From Muribaculaceae bacterium (GTDB lineage Bacteria > Bacteroidota > Bacteroidia > Bacteroidales > Muribaculaceae), in contig JAFZKD010000082.1 of assembly GCA_017553785.1 (NCBI GenBank), positions 1 through 40,877 on the forward strand: 40,877 bases of DNA, in the 5' to 3' direction. Position numbers and translations under genes: made by a program. Positions 16,395 to 24,777 of the stretch are shown here, in pieces. The notes under the pieces are model-generated. The model did not search any database. It saw nothing but the letters and a program-made list of their open reading frames with translations, and was not told the origin of the DNA. Numbering within the stretch: position 1 is the stretch's first letter; the number at the start of each line of letters is the position of its first letter.

Positions 16395-17772
16395 AGAAGA
16401 AATGTATGAGCCAGCCGCTGATGGCCATGTAGATAGTGATGCCCACGATATCGTTGGTCACCGTGACGAAGGGTCCGGTGGCAATGGCGGGGTCAATTTT
16501 CACCCGCTCGAGCACCAACGGCACCACTGTGCCGAACAGCGAGGCGAACATCACCACCAAGAACAATGACGCGGTTACCGCAGCAGCAGCGATGTTGGAT
16601 TTGGTGGGATCATTATCCACAGGGAAGAAACGGGTGTACAGGAGGATGAGCAATCCCATCACCAGCGCGTTGATGAGCGCAGTGCTGAATTCCTTGAACA
16701 GGTGTTTGCCCACGTGCTTGATGTCAAGGCTGCCGTTAGCAAGACCCTGTACGACGATAGCGCTCGACTGGGTGCCGACATTACCGCCCGTTCCGCCGAT
16801 CAAGGGGATGAACAATGCCAAACCGGGCAGGATGCGCAGCAGGTCGGCATCACCCTCACCGCCTCCCAGAATCAAGGCATTGATGATACCGCCCACCAGG
16901 CCGATGAGCAGCCACGGCAGTCGGGCGCGCACTTGGCGGAAGACATTGTCGTCGGTCTCGATGTCGCCCCAGATACCTGATGCCAACTGGTAGTCATCCT
17001 CTCCCTGCTCGCGCACCCGGTCGATGATGTCGTCAACCGTGATGCGGCCCACCAAACGACCGATGCTGTCCACAACGGGCATGGCCACAAGGTCATATTT
17101 CTCGAAGTCGAGTGCAACGTCCTCGATGTGGGTATCGGTGCGTACGCTGATGGGATCAGGCTCCATGACATGCTTGATCTTGGAGGCTGACGGATTGGTA
17201 ATGGTGGTCTTCAACGGGAAAATGCCCTTCAAGCGGTGGTCATCGTCCACGACGTAGATATTGTAGATCTCGTCCAGGTCCTCGGCCTGCTGGCGCATGG
17301 CCTTGATGCAGTCGGGCATCGACATGTTCTCGTTGACGACAATCATCTCGGTGGACATGTAACCACCGGCGGTATCCTCGTCATACTGAAGCAGGTCAAC
17401 AATGTCGCCGGCCTGCTCCACATCATCGATGTGACTGATTACGTCCTCACGGTCCTCCTCGTCAAGTTCCTGGATCACGTCAACGGCATCGTCGGCATCC
17501 ATCTGCTCCACCTGCTTGGCGATTTCCTCGTTGGGCATCAGTTCCATCAGGTCGTGTCGCTGGTCCTCGTCCAGTTCGACGAGCACATCGGCCGCGGTCT
17601 CGTCATCGAGCAGCATCATGATGAAGAGGGCCTCTTCGTCATGCAGGTCTCCTACCAGTTCGGCGATGTCGGCAGGGTGCATGTCCTTGATGGCGGCACG
17701 CACCTGCTCCTCGTCCTTCTGATCGATGAGTTCATTGAGTCTATGGAGATATTCTTCGCTAAATTCTTTCAT
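16378..17772 (-). CDS. mgtE: Magnesium transporter MgtE
   Basis: MgtE is an inner-membrane Mg2+ channel gated by cytosolic Mg2+. The 464-residue protein shows the standard order. The acidic N domain (about 1-130) contains MHPADIAELVGDL. Two CBS domains (about 135-255) include NIYVVDDDHRLKGIFPL and MPVVDSIGRLVGRITVDD. A five-helix pore region runs from about 280, with GLALFIPLIGGTGGNVGTQS as the pore signature and FVTVTNDIVGITIYMAISG near the end. It follows rsmA after 70 bases on the same strand and is probably co-transcribed. No M-box riboswitch is visible in that short gap. Confidence 0.96.
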   Translation of the reverse strand: MKEFSEEYLHRLNELIDQKDEEQVRAAIKDMHPADIAELVGDLHDEEALFIMMLLDDETAADVLVELDEDQRHDLMELMPNEEIAKQVEQMDADDAVDVIQELDEEDREDVISHIDDVEQAGDIVDLLQYDEDTAGGYMSTEMIVVNENMSMPDCIKAMRQQAEDLDEIYNIYVVDDDHRLKGIFPLKTTITNPSASKIKHVMEPDPISVRTDTHIEDVALDFEKYDLVAMPVVDSIGRLVGRITVDDIIDRVREQGEDDYQLASGIWGDIETDDNVFRQVRARLPWLLIGLVGGIINALILGGGEGDADLLRILPGLALFIPLIGGTGGNVGTQSSAIVVQGLANGSLDIKHVGKHLFKEFSTALINALVMGLLILLYTRFFPVDNDPTKSNIAAAAVTASLFLVVMFASLFGTVVPLVLERVKIDPAIATGPFVTVTNDIVGITIYMAISGWLIHFFSTWMG

Positions 17773-17842
17773 TGCGTTTCAAGTGTTTGGAGATTTGGTA
17801 ATGTGGATTGGTTAGGATTGATGATGCCGCGTCCAGGATCCG

Positions 17843-18634
17843 TCATGGGACCGACTGCGGCTGTTCCATTGCCAGCCGTGTCAAGGCAATGAAATCCTCA
17901 ACGCTCAACTGCTCAGGGCGTTGCCTGAACACATCACGCTCCATCACCGTCGGGGAACTCATGAAAACAGGCTTCAACGAACTGCGCAACATCTTGCGGC
18001 GCTGGCCGAAAGAGGCCTTGACAATGCGTTTGAACAGGCGCTCATCGACCCCAAGGTCGGTCACGTCGTTGCGAACGAGGCGAATGACACCGCTCTTGAC
18101 CTTGGGCGGAGGGTTAAACACATGCTCGTCAACAGTGAACAGATACTCAATATCATACCATGCCTGCAGCAGCACCGACAGGATGCCGTAGGCCTTGCTG
18201 CCGGGAGGCTCAGCAATGCGCTGCGCCACCTCGCGTTGCAGCATGCCACTACAACACTTCACCTGGTCGCGGTAATCCAGCACCTTGAAGAAGATCTGAG
18301 TCGAAATATTATAGGGGTAATTGCCAATCACGCAGAAAGGCTGGTCGCCATAGAGTTTGCGGAGATCCATCTTCAGGAAATCCTCGCCAATGATACGGCC
18401 ATGCAGTTGAGGGTAAGCCGCCTCGAGATAGTCCACACTCTCGCCGTCAAGTTCAACAACGGTGAGGTCCAGACCCATGTCGAGCAGGAACTGGGTCAGC
18501 ACACCCATGCCAGGTCCAACCTCCAGCACCGGCAAGTGCCTGTAGTCGTCCAGTGTGTGGGCAATGCGCTCGGCAATCGACAAATCGGTCAAGAAATGCT
18601 GTCCCAGCGACTTTTTTGCTCTTACTTTCCGCAT
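17843..18634 (-). CDS. rsmA: 16S rRNA dimethyladenosine transferase
   Basis: RsmA (KsgA) dimethylates the two adjacent adenines in the 3' terminal hairpin of 16S rRNA late in 30S assembly. The 263-residue protein begins MRKVRAKKSLGQHFLTD, the family's fixed N-terminus, which settles ATG 18634 over longer in-frame options. The SAM-binding LEVGPGMGVLT is at 37-47 and the catalytic GNYPYNIS at 104-111 (NLPY-type motif with Tyr). A -7 box lies at 18689-18696. Together with era and der it adds to the ribosome-assembly content of this region. Confidence 0.96.
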   Translation of the reverse strand: MRKVRAKKSLGQHFLTDLSIAERIAHTLDDYRHLPVLEVGPGMGVLTQFLLDMGLDLTVVELDGESVDYLEAAYPQLHGRIIGEDFLKMDLRKLYGDQPFCVIGNYPYNISTQIFFKVLDYRDQVKCCSGMLQREVAQRIAEPPGSKAYGILSVLLQAWYDIEYLFTVDEHVFNPPPKVKSGVIRLVRNDVTDLGVDERLFKRIVKASFGQRRKMLRSSLKPVFMSSPTVMERDVFRQRPEQLSVEDFIALTRLAMEQPQSVP

Positions 18635-18651
18635 GTTTGTTCTTTTATTGT

Positions 18652-18659
18652 TAACTTTG
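18652..18659 (+). promoter_or_regulatory. -7 box for the UPF0104 membrane protein gene
   Basis: TAACTTTG followed by C lies 70 bases before ATG 18729. It is located within the 5' leader of the opposing rsmA gene, so the two transcripts would overlap for a few bases. Confidence 0.55.
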
Positions 18660-18688
18660 CACTCTCTATCGCGTCCATTAGTCATCTG

Positions 18689-18696
18689 CAAAGATA
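18689..18696 (-). promoter_or_regulatory. rsmA -7 box
   Basis: TATCTTTG on the minus strand (CAAAGATA on plus), followed by C, lies 54 bases upstream of the rsmA ATG. Confidence 0.55.
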
Positions 18697-18728
18697 CTTC
18701 TTTTTTACCGACTTGTGGCACATGGGGC

Positions 18729-19814
18729 ATGATTTTAACGAAACAATACAAGAAAAAAAACGTGAAAAAGGCGATATCCTATCTCGTGAAATACGGCATA
18801 CCCCTCGTCATTGGCGTGGGACTCATGTATTTCCTTTACAAAAATGTTGACATCAACAGCATGATGGACACCCTGAAGACCGACGTCAACTACTGGTGGT
18901 TCATCCCCGTGGGTGTGGTCAGTATCCTGAGTCATATTTTCAGGGCCTTGCGATGGCGCTTACAACTAAAGGCGATTGATGTCAAGCCGTCGTTCAGCGC
19001 CGTGCTCAACAGCATATTCGGCACCTATGCCGTGAACCTGGTTTTCCCCCGTCTGGGCGAAGTGTGGCGTTGCGGTTACATCGCCAACCGTCAAAAGGCT
19101 TCAGTGACTCAGGTCATGGGGTCAATGGTCGCTGACCGCCTGACCGACACCGTCACCGTGCTCTTGCTGACGCTGGTGACCTTCCTGCTGGCTCAGAACG
19201 CTTTCAGCCAGTTCTTTGACGCCTACCCCCAGATGAAGGAGAACTTCCTGAATGTCGCCAGCGACGCGCGCATCTGGTTCGGCACAGCCATCGCCATCAT
19301 CGCCATCGGCTGGCTGCTTGTGATGAAAACCGAGAACAAGTTCATCAAGAAAATCCAACTCATGGCCCACAACCTGTGGGACGGCTTCGCATCCATCACC
19401 CGCATGGACGGCAAATGGTGGTTCCTGCTGCTCACTGTCCTGATTTGGGGATGCTACTTCCTGCAACTCTATCTCGCCTGCAAGGCGTTCAACTTCACAA
19501 GCGGGCTGAGCGTGCTGGCCGTGCTGGTGATGTTCGTGCTCAGCAGCATCGGCATGGGTATCCCCACCAACGGCGGATTGGGATCGTGGCATGTGGCCAT
19601 CATCTTTGGCCTCTCACTCTACGGTGTGGGAGTATTCTCTCCCTCGAACTTCGACCCTCGCGCATCGGCATTTGCGATGCTGGTGTGGGGTTTCCAGACG
19701 GTACTGCTCATCGTGTTGGGCATCTACGCATTCACCAGCATGACGATTGACCGCAACCGCATCGAAAGCGGAAAAACCGTTGTCGATACCACTAATGATG
19801 AGATTAGACTTTAG
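18729..19814 (+). CDS. UPF0104/LPG-synthase-TM-like membrane protein
   Basis: The 361-residue product is a polytopic inner-membrane protein of the family related to the flippase half of lysyl-phosphatidylglycerol synthase (PF03706). It has about eight hydrophobic segments. Family motifs include FRALRWRLQLKA near residue 77, NLVFPRLGEVWRCGYIANR, VADRLTDTVTVLLLTLV, and the late GIPTNGGLGSWHVAIIFGLS. ATG 18729 (MILTKQYKKKN) gives a basic cytoplasmic start before the first helix; upstream in-frame codons cross the promoter. It likely moves or modifies lipid-linked material in the membrane, but the substrate is unknown. A repeat-rich gap separates it from the next gene. Confidence 0.85.
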   Translation: MILTKQYKKKNVKKAISYLVKYGIPLVIGVGLMYFLYKNVDINSMMDTLKTDVNYWWFIPVGVVSILSHIFRALRWRLQLKAIDVKPSFSAVLNSIFGTYAVNLVFPRLGEVWRCGYIANRQKASVTQVMGSMVADRLTDTVTVLLLTLVTFLLAQNAFSQFFDAYPQMKENFLNVASDARIWFGTAIAIIAIGWLLVMKTENKFIKKIQLMAHNLWDGFASITRMDGKWWFLLLTVLIWGCYFLQLYLACKAFNFTSGLSVLAVLVMFVLSSIGMGIPTNGGLGSWHVAIIFGLSLYGVGVFSPSNFDPRASAFAMLVWGFQTVLLIVLGIYAFTSMTIDRNRIESGKTVVDTTNDEIRL

Positions 19815-19866
19815 ACGTTAGAATTCTGTCTTTAGACCTTAGACTTCAGACTTTAGATGTTAGATG
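19804..19866. repeat. Degenerate short repeats (TTTAGAC-type)
   Basis: Several imperfect copies of a TTAGAC/TTTAGAC unit lie in a row, beginning over the end of the UPF0104 gene and continuing into the gap (TTTAGACGTTAGA, CTTTAGACCTTAGAC, CTTTAGATGTTAGATG). Such low-complexity repeats are common between Bacteroidales genes. Confidence 0.6.
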
Positions 19867-19919
19867 GTTGGGAATAAAAAGGAAGAATGGAAAGATAACT
19901 GTAAACTGAACAACTGAAT

Positions 19920-20447
19920 ATGGACGACAATTTCAACGACTATTTCACCGATGATGCCCCCGAGGAGGAGCCTCAAGTGCATCAGGAGACGGAACAGGAA
20001 CGCGAGGAACGGGAAATCAAGGAAGCCACCATTGAACGGCGTGGCAACTCGCTCAAGATACTCATGTTGCTACTGATTATCGCCATGCTGGCATTCTTGG
20101 GCTGGTGGATGTGGCAATACTATTTCCACCCTTATAGAATCAGTCAGGAAAAAGGCTGGATCATGAAAGTGAGCAACGAAGGCACGCTGTTCAAGACCTA
20201 CGAGGGAGAGATGATCAGCGAAGGCTACGTCGAGGACACTCTGGTTGCCATGCACAGCGATTTCCAGTTCTCCATTCCCACCGACAGCCTTGCCCGTGAC
20301 GCCATGCGCTGGTCCAGCAATGGCAAACGCATCGTTGTCACCTATAACGAATACAAGGGAAGCGTGCTGTGGCGCGGCAATTCCAAGCATGTCGTCACCA
20401 AAATAGAGCCCGACACCAACCTCGTCAAGGCCAATCCCTACAAGTGA
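19920..20447 (+). CDS. Single-span membrane protein, unknown function
   Basis: A 175-residue protein with no catalytic motif that I recognise. The first 45 residues are acidic and probably cytoplasmic (DDAPEEEPQVHQETEQER). One transmembrane helix spans about residues 47-66 (LKILMLLLIIAMLAFLGWWM). A soluble, probably periplasmic domain follows, with EKGWIMKVSNEGTLFKTYEG and a late VLWRGNSKHVV. Similar small proteins are conserved in Bacteroidales and labelled hypothetical. It follows the UPF0104 protein after a repeat-rich 105-base gap. No terminator is obvious nearby. Confidence 0.8.
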   Translation: MDDNFNDYFTDDAPEEEPQVHQETEQEREEREIKEATIERRGNSLKILMLLLIIAMLAFLGWWMWQYYFHPYRISQEKGWIMKVSNEGTLFKTYEGEMISEGYVEDTLVAMHSDFQFSIPTDSLARDAMRWSSNGKRIVVTYNEYKGSVLWRGNSKHVVTKIEPDTNLVKANPYK

Positions 20448-20760
20448 ACAACACCCACACTATCCTCAACTGATAGATAAACACTTGTTTGCTGAAACCC
20501 AACTCCAGGCCTTCAATATAAACCGCCCTAACGGTTGGTCATTAATGAAATATTTCATATGAATTTGAAAAACGCGGATTACGCTAATTACAGCTAATTA
20601 CAGAATCCGCAACCTAATTTTTATCAGTACCGGTTATTTGAAGGTGTGGTTTGAAGCCTGAATGCTCGAGCCGCATTAGAAATGTTTCACTCGTCTTCAA
20701 CATACTGCCAAAATGTCATATTTTAACATTAGTTTTGTGTCAGTTCCCGAAAAATCGTTG
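20448..20760. other. Intergenic region with short repeats and a hairpin
   Basis: No gene is supported here. It contains a weak hairpin AACCG/CGGTT (20521-20525 and 20532-20536). It also has an inverted repeat GCGGATT (20574-20580) with AATCCGC (20604-20610) that encloses two adjacent copies of GCTAATTACA (20583-20592 and 20593-20602). Confidence 0.6.
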
Positions 20761-20768
20761 TAAATTTG
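20761..20768 (+). promoter_or_regulatory. -7 box of the acyltransferase-to-SecG cluster
   Basis: TAAATTTG followed by C fits the consensus. A TTTTG at 20733-20737 is 23 bases upstream, longer than ideal. The start codon at 20792 would be about 17 bases from the transcript start; the ATG at 20780 would leave only about 5. Confidence 0.55.
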
Positions 20769-20791
20769 CACCCCGAATAATGAGAGAAGCA

Positions 20792-21691
20792 ATGGAAGAG
20801 AACAAGATTGAACAAAACAAACCTGTGGAGCAAACCGCTGAGCTACAGCAACAATCCACGCCTATCAAGCCCGATATTCTGGACTATGATGACGTCCGCA
20901 AGATGGCGCCATTCTTTGACGGCAAGCCCAAACTGGTCAAGTGGTTGTTCCACCTGCTGGACATGGACGACGCCAACTGGATTCATGGCCACAATTGCCA
21001 CACGCCAGGCGTGCCCTTCTGCACCGGTGTGCTCAAGGACCTGAACGCCACCATCACCTATGACAACGGCGAGGTGCTCGACAACCTGCCCGAGGGTCCC
21101 TTTATCACGGTAACCAACCACCCCTTTGGCGCTGTTGATGGCGTGATGATGATTCACATCATCGGCACCCATAGGCCCGACTACAAGTTCATGGTCAACA
21201 TGATACTGAGCAAAATTGGCGGCATGATGCCCAACTTCATCACCGTCGATGCCCTGGCCAGCGACGATCCCGCCAAGCGCGCCGTGTCGATGCAAGGCAT
21301 CAGTGAAACGATGAAGCACGTCAAGGCCGGTCATCCTATGGGCTTCTTCCCCGCTGGCGCCGTGAGCAAATTGACGTGGAAACTGCGTGTCGAGGACCGT
21401 GAGTGGCAACCCGTGATCATGCGCCTGATCCAAAAACTCAAGGTGCCCGTCATCCCCATTTACATCCACGGGCACAACAGCTGGATTTCGCTCGTGCTGG
21501 GCGCTATCAGTTGGAAACTGCGCACACTAAGGCTCCCCTCCGAGATGTTCCGCCGCAAGAGTTATGACTTCCGCGTGAGCGTGCATGATCCCATCATGCC
21601 CGAGGAGTACTCGCAATACAAGACACCCGAGGAACTGGGTGTATTCCTGAAAAGTGAAACATACAAAATGAAGAAATGGCAACGAAACTAA
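20792..21691 (+). CDS. PlsC-like lysophospholipid acyltransferase
   Basis: The 299-residue protein belongs to the PlsC/hemolysin-like acyltransferase group, which transfers acyl chains to lysophospholipids or other lipids at the membrane. The catalytic HX4D motif is in TNHPFGAVDGVMMI, and the later FFPAGAVSKLTWK corresponds to the substrate-binding block that is EGTR in classic PlsC. The N-terminal 30 residues are acidic and Gln-rich. ATG 20792 (MEENKIEQ) is preferred for leader length; ATG 20780 (MREAMEEN) is also possible. The stop overlaps the start of the sigma-54 activator by 16 bases. Acyl specificity is unknown. Confidence 0.88.
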   Translation: MEENKIEQNKPVEQTAELQQQSTPIKPDILDYDDVRKMAPFFDGKPKLVKWLFHLLDMDDANWIHGHNCHTPGVPFCTGVLKDLNATITYDNGEVLDNLPEGPFITVTNHPFGAVDGVMMIHIIGTHRPDYKFMVNMILSKIGGMMPNFITVDALASDDPAKRAVSMQGISETMKHVKAGHPMGFFPAGAVSKLTWKLRVEDREWQPVIMRLIQKLKVPVIPIYIHGHNSWISLVLGAISWKLRTLRLPSEMFRRKSYDFRVSVHDPIMPEEYSQYKTPEELGVFLKSETYKMKKWQRN

Positions 21692-22935
21692 CAGATAACG
21701 ATATTCGCGCACTCAAGTTGCGCTTTGGCATTGTGGGCGAGTCACCGGCTCTGATTGCCGCCATCCGCCGCGCCATGCTCGTGGCACCTATCGACCTGAG
21801 CGTGCTCATCATCGGTGAGAGCGGTTCGGGTAAGGAGTCATTCCCCAGAATCATCCACGAGAGCAGCCCCCGCAAGCACAAAAAATACATCGCTGTCAAC
21901 TGCGGCGCTATCCCTGAGGGCACCATCGACAGTGAGCTGTTTGGACACGTCAAGGGTTCCTTCACTGGTGCGATCGCCGACCACAAGGGCTACTTCGAGG
22001 AGGCCGATGGCGGCGTCATCTTCCTGGACGAGGTCGCCGAAATGCCCATGAGCACCCAGGCCCGCCTGCTGCGCGTGCTGGAAAACGGCGAGTACCTGCG
22101 TGTGGGCGACAGCACCGTGCGCAAGACCAACATCCGTGTGGTAGCTGCCACCAACAAGGATATGCAGCAAGCCGTAAAAGACGGGAAATTCCGTGAGGAT
22201 CTTTTCTACCGCCTCTCGACGGTGCAGATCAATGTGCCTCCACTGCGCGAGCGTGGTGATGACATTGTATTACTGTCCAGGCTGTTCCTGCGCAACTTCA
22301 TCAGCGAGAACCGCACCCAGGAAGTCACGCTCACCGATGACGCGCAACGCATGCTCAAGTCGTATCACTGGCCTGGCAACGTGCGCCAACTCAAAAGCGT
22401 CATCGAACAGGTTGCCCTCTTTGAGTCGGGCAACACAGTGGACTCTAACACGCTGAGCCAATACATGCCGGACAACCGCAACACGGCCCTGACGGTACAG
22501 TCCCAACCCAGTTTTGACTATAACGCCGAGCGCGAACAGTTGTTTACCCTCATCCTGTCGATGCGGGCCGAGATAGAGGCCATCAAAAAGCGAATGGATA
22601 ATGTGGGCCCCACGTCACACATCTCATCGTCGGTGCATGAGCTCAAACGCGAGAGCAATCCCCTGCTTGAGTTGGGCGGCAGCGCCGGCGACATAAACAT
22701 GGCATCGCCCTACCGCAACATGCAGCGTGACCACCAAGAGATGGATCACATCGATGAGGTGGCAGCCATGGACGTGGAAGGCGAAACGGTAAAGACCCTT
22801 GACGAGACCGAGCGTGAGACCATCGAGAACGCCTTGCGCCGCAATAACGGCCGTCGTAAACTCACCGCCCAAGAATTGAATATCTCGGAACGCACGCTGT
22901 ACCGCAAAATCAAACAATACAACCTGGAACGGTAG
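21676..22935 (+). CDS. Sigma-54-dependent transcriptional activator lacking a receiver domain
   Basis: The 419-residue protein is a bacterial enhancer-binding protein that opens sigma-54 promoters by ATP hydrolysis. The AAA+ domain starts almost at the N-terminus: Walker A GESGSGKE (47-54), the sigma-54 contact loop GSFTGA (94-99, usually GAFTGA), and Walker B VIFLDE (114-119). A sensor arginine region RVVAATNKD and REDLFYRLS follow. The C-terminus is a Fis-type helix-turn-helix (NNGRRKLTAQELNISERTLY, then RKI). There is no receiver, PAS or GAF domain, so control must come from elsewhere or from expression level. It is coupled to the acyltransferase upstream (16-base overlap) and to lptE downstream (1-base overlap). 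Confidence 0.93.
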   Translation: MATKLTDNDIRALKLRFGIVGESPALIAAIRRAMLVAPIDLSVLIIGESGSGKESFPRIIHESSPRKHKKYIAVNCGAIPEGTIDSELFGHVKGSFTGAIADHKGYFEEADGGVIFLDEVAEMPMSTQARLLRVLENGEYLRVGDSTVRKTNIRVVAATNKDMQQAVKDGKFREDLFYRLSTVQINVPPLRERGDDIVLLSRLFLRNFISENRTQEVTLTDDAQRMLKSYHWPGNVRQLKSVIEQVALFESGNTVDSNTLSQYMPDNRNTALTVQSQPSFDYNAEREQLFTLILSMRAEIEAIKKRMDNVGPTSHISSSVHELKRESNPLLELGGSAGDINMASPYRNMQRDHQEMDHIDEVAAMDVEGETVKTLDETERETIENALRRNNGRRKLTAQELNISERTLYRKIKQYNLER

Positions 22936-23450
22936 TGAAACGGATCTTCATCATATTGTCGCTCATCATAGCCGCAACGGGTTGGGAAGCATGTATCCCC
23001 CGATACACGCTCAACGGTGCATCTATTGATTACAATGTTTATAAGACCATTTCAATCGGTGAGTTCCCCATCCGTGCCGCACTGGTTTATCCGCCGCTGC
23101 AATCACTGTTCGAGAACAAGATGACCGACATGATTGCACAGCAGACCCGATTGCGTGTTGTTGACGGACGCAACGCCGACCTGCACATGGAGGGCGAGAT
23201 CACCAATTACCAACTTTCGCCGCAAGCGGTAGGAGAAGACGCTTACGCCAGCCAGACACGATTGACCATCAGTGTGAAGGTTCGCTACACCGACAACCGG
23301 AACCAAGCATTATCCAAAGACCTGTCGTTCAGCGCCTATCGTGACTTCTCAAGCAGCGAGTTACTCACCGATGTTCAGGATGAGTTGTGCAACCAAATCA
23401 GCAAGGATCTCGCTGACCTGATCTTTAACGCCACCCTAGGCGACTGGTAA
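22935..23450 (+). CDS. lptE: LPS assembly lipoprotein LptE
   Basis: LptE is an outer-membrane lipoprotein that plugs LptD and helps insert LPS. The 171-residue product starts at GTG 22935, overlapping the upstream stop TAG by one base. A signal peptide ends at GWEAC, an unusual lipobox, so Cys20 would be lipid-modified before IPRYTLNGASID. The body shows Bacteroidetes LptE features: YKTISIGEFPIRAALVYPPL, a middle VVDGRNADLHMEGEITNYQL, and a late DELCNQISKDLADLIFNA. Its place between a regulator and secG supports an envelope operon. The lipobox lacks the common small residue pattern at -1/-3, so processing is less certain. Confidence 0.82.
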   Translation: MKRIFIILSLIIAATGWEACIPRYTLNGASIDYNVYKTISIGEFPIRAALVYPPLQSLFENKMTDMIAQQTRLRVVDGRNADLHMEGEITNYQLSPQAVGEDAYASQTRLTISVKVRYTDNRNQALSKDLSFSAYRDFSSSELLTDVQDELCNQISKDLADLIFNATLGDW

Positions 23451-23497
23451 CAGTTGGCACACGATTTGCTAAAAAAGAGACAGAGAAAATCATTCAC

Positions 23498-24277
23498 ATG
23501 GCAGCAAAGACTTGGATCGCAGATATCAAGCGGCTCGCGACCAGCGAGAAATGTGATGACAGTGAATTTTCCAGGCAATGGCTGGAAGACTACGAGCAGG
23601 AGGCGCCCTATTGCTTGCTTCCCTCCTTGCTATACCTACAGCGAAACGGTGTCGAGAACAATGAAGATGTGCTGTCAAAGCTAGCCATCATACATCCGTC
23701 AAGACAAGACCTGGCGCTCATGCTGAGTGATGACGCCGGGCTGCTCTCAGAATTTTATCCCCCTGAGGAGATTGCCGCGACACCCGACACCCTTACCACC
23801 ATCGACCGATTCCTTGACAACTACGGTAAGACCAGTCCTGGCGAGGTAGAAGCCCTGAACCGTGCCATCTTCAACCCTCAACCCGACTATGCCGATGTCC
23901 TTGCCGCCCAAGAGAAAGAGGAGGGTGGCATGACGCTAGCCGAAGGGGATTCTCAAGATGAACTTATCAACAAATTCATCAACGAGCAGATGCAGTTGGG
24001 CGAAAAAGCCGCACAAGTGCCGATTGCTGTCCCCGTCGGTGAGAAAGAAAAGGCTGAAATAGCTGAGGAAATTATCGACAATCCTACCGAAAATGATGAC
24101 TCAATGCTCAGCGAGAGTTTGGCCAAAATGTACATCGCCCGACACAAATATTCACAGGCACTTGAAATTATTGAACAATTAAATTTGAAATATCCAGAAA
24201 AAAGTATTTACTTTGCAGACCAAATTCGATTTTTGACCAAATTGGTCTTAAATGAGACACTAAATGACAAAAAATAA
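23498..24277 (+). CDS. TPR-like protein of unknown function
   Basis: I do not recognise a named family beyond a C-terminal tetratricopeptide-like motif. The 259-residue cytoplasmic protein starts MAAKTWIADIKRLATSEKC, has no signal peptide, and contains an acidic, low-complexity middle. It ends with SESLAKMYIARHKYSQALEI followed by IEQLNLKYPEKSIYFADQIR, a single TPR unit typical of a Bacteroidales hypothetical protein in this position. It lies 47 bases after lptE and six bases before secG, so co-expression with envelope genes is likely. A protein-protein adaptor role is inference. Confidence 0.75.
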   Translation: MAAKTWIADIKRLATSEKCDDSEFSRQWLEDYEQEAPYCLLPSLLYLQRNGVENNEDVLSKLAIIHPSRQDLALMLSDDAGLLSEFYPPEEIAATPDTLTTIDRFLDNYGKTSPGEVEALNRAIFNPQPDYADVLAAQEKEEGGMTLAEGDSQDELINKFINEQMQLGEKAAQVPIAVPVGEKEKAEIAEEIIDNPTENDDSMLSESLAKMYIARHKYSQALEIIEQLNLKYPEKSIYFADQIRFLTKLVLNETLNDKK

Positions 24278-24283
24278 GAAAAA

Positions 24284-24676
24284 ATGTACATTATTTTAGC
24301 AATTCTGATCACGATTGCATCGCTTCTTTTGATCGGTGTTATCCTCATTCAAAAATCTAAAGGTGGCGGCCTCGCTGCCAACGTGAACAACTACAATCAG
24401 TTCATGGGTGTTCGCAAGACCACCGATTTTGTGGAAAAAGCCACTTGGACCCTGGCTGCATTTATCTGCGCTGCTAGTATCATTACTGCATACGTGAGTG
24501 CTCCCAGCATTCTTGAAGCTGCTCCTCAAATCAAGAAAGTAAACACAAGCGAGACCCAGGCCCCCAACTTCGGCACCCAGGCCGAAGAGGCTCCTGCCGC
24601 TCAGACGACACAAACTGTAACCGTTCCCGCTAAGGATAACGAACAGGAGGCTCCTGCCGCTAAGGAGGGCAAATAA
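24284..24676 (+). CDS. secG: Protein translocase subunit SecG
   Basis: SecG is the small inner-membrane subunit of the SecYEG channel. The 130-residue protein has two membrane segments: about 2-22 (IILAILITIASLLLIGVILI) and about 55-73. Between them lies the conserved QKSKGGGLAANVNNYNQFMG loop. The C-terminus extends about 50 residues beyond typical SecG and is rich in Ala, Glu, Gln and Pro, with two similar blocks, EEAPAAQ and QEAPAAK. It is six bases after the TPR-like gene. A consensus-like TAAATTTG lies at 24180-24187 inside that gene, but with poor -33 spacing. A strong terminator follows. Confidence 0.93.
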   Translation: MYIILAILITIASLLLIGVILIQKSKGGGLAANVNNYNQFMGVRKTTDFVEKATWTLAAFICAASIITAYVSAPSILEAAPQIKKVNTSETQAPNFGTQAEEAPAAQTTQTVTVPAKDNEQEAPAAKEGK

Positions 24677-24701
24677 GCATCTCGTCTGTAATTAACATCT
24701 A

Positions 24702-24764
24702 AAAGGATGCGGTATGTCGTATCCGCACCACAGCGGATCGAGACATACCGCATCCTTTATTCGA
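24702..24764 (+). terminator. Long-hairpin terminator after secG
   Basis: A 17-bp perfect stem pairs 24702-24718 with 24742-24758. Inside it ATCCGC (24721-24726) pairs with GCGGAT (24733-24738). A TTTATT tail follows. The structure is 57 bases long, larger than most terminators here. Confidence 0.85.
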
Positions 24765-24777
24765 TTACCGTCACACT

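Noticed and set aside
17773-17842. Mg2+ riboswitch before mgtE
   Set aside because: The gap to rsmA is only 70 bases and I see no M-box-like structure.
18635-18751. N-terminal extension of rsmA by 39 codons
   Set aside because: The extension crosses the promoter boxes, and the family starts at MRKVRAKKSLGQHF.
17236-18850. Long plus-strand frames opposite mgtE and rsmA
   Set aside because: Both real genes are complete with family motifs on the minus strand; the plus frames are shadows.
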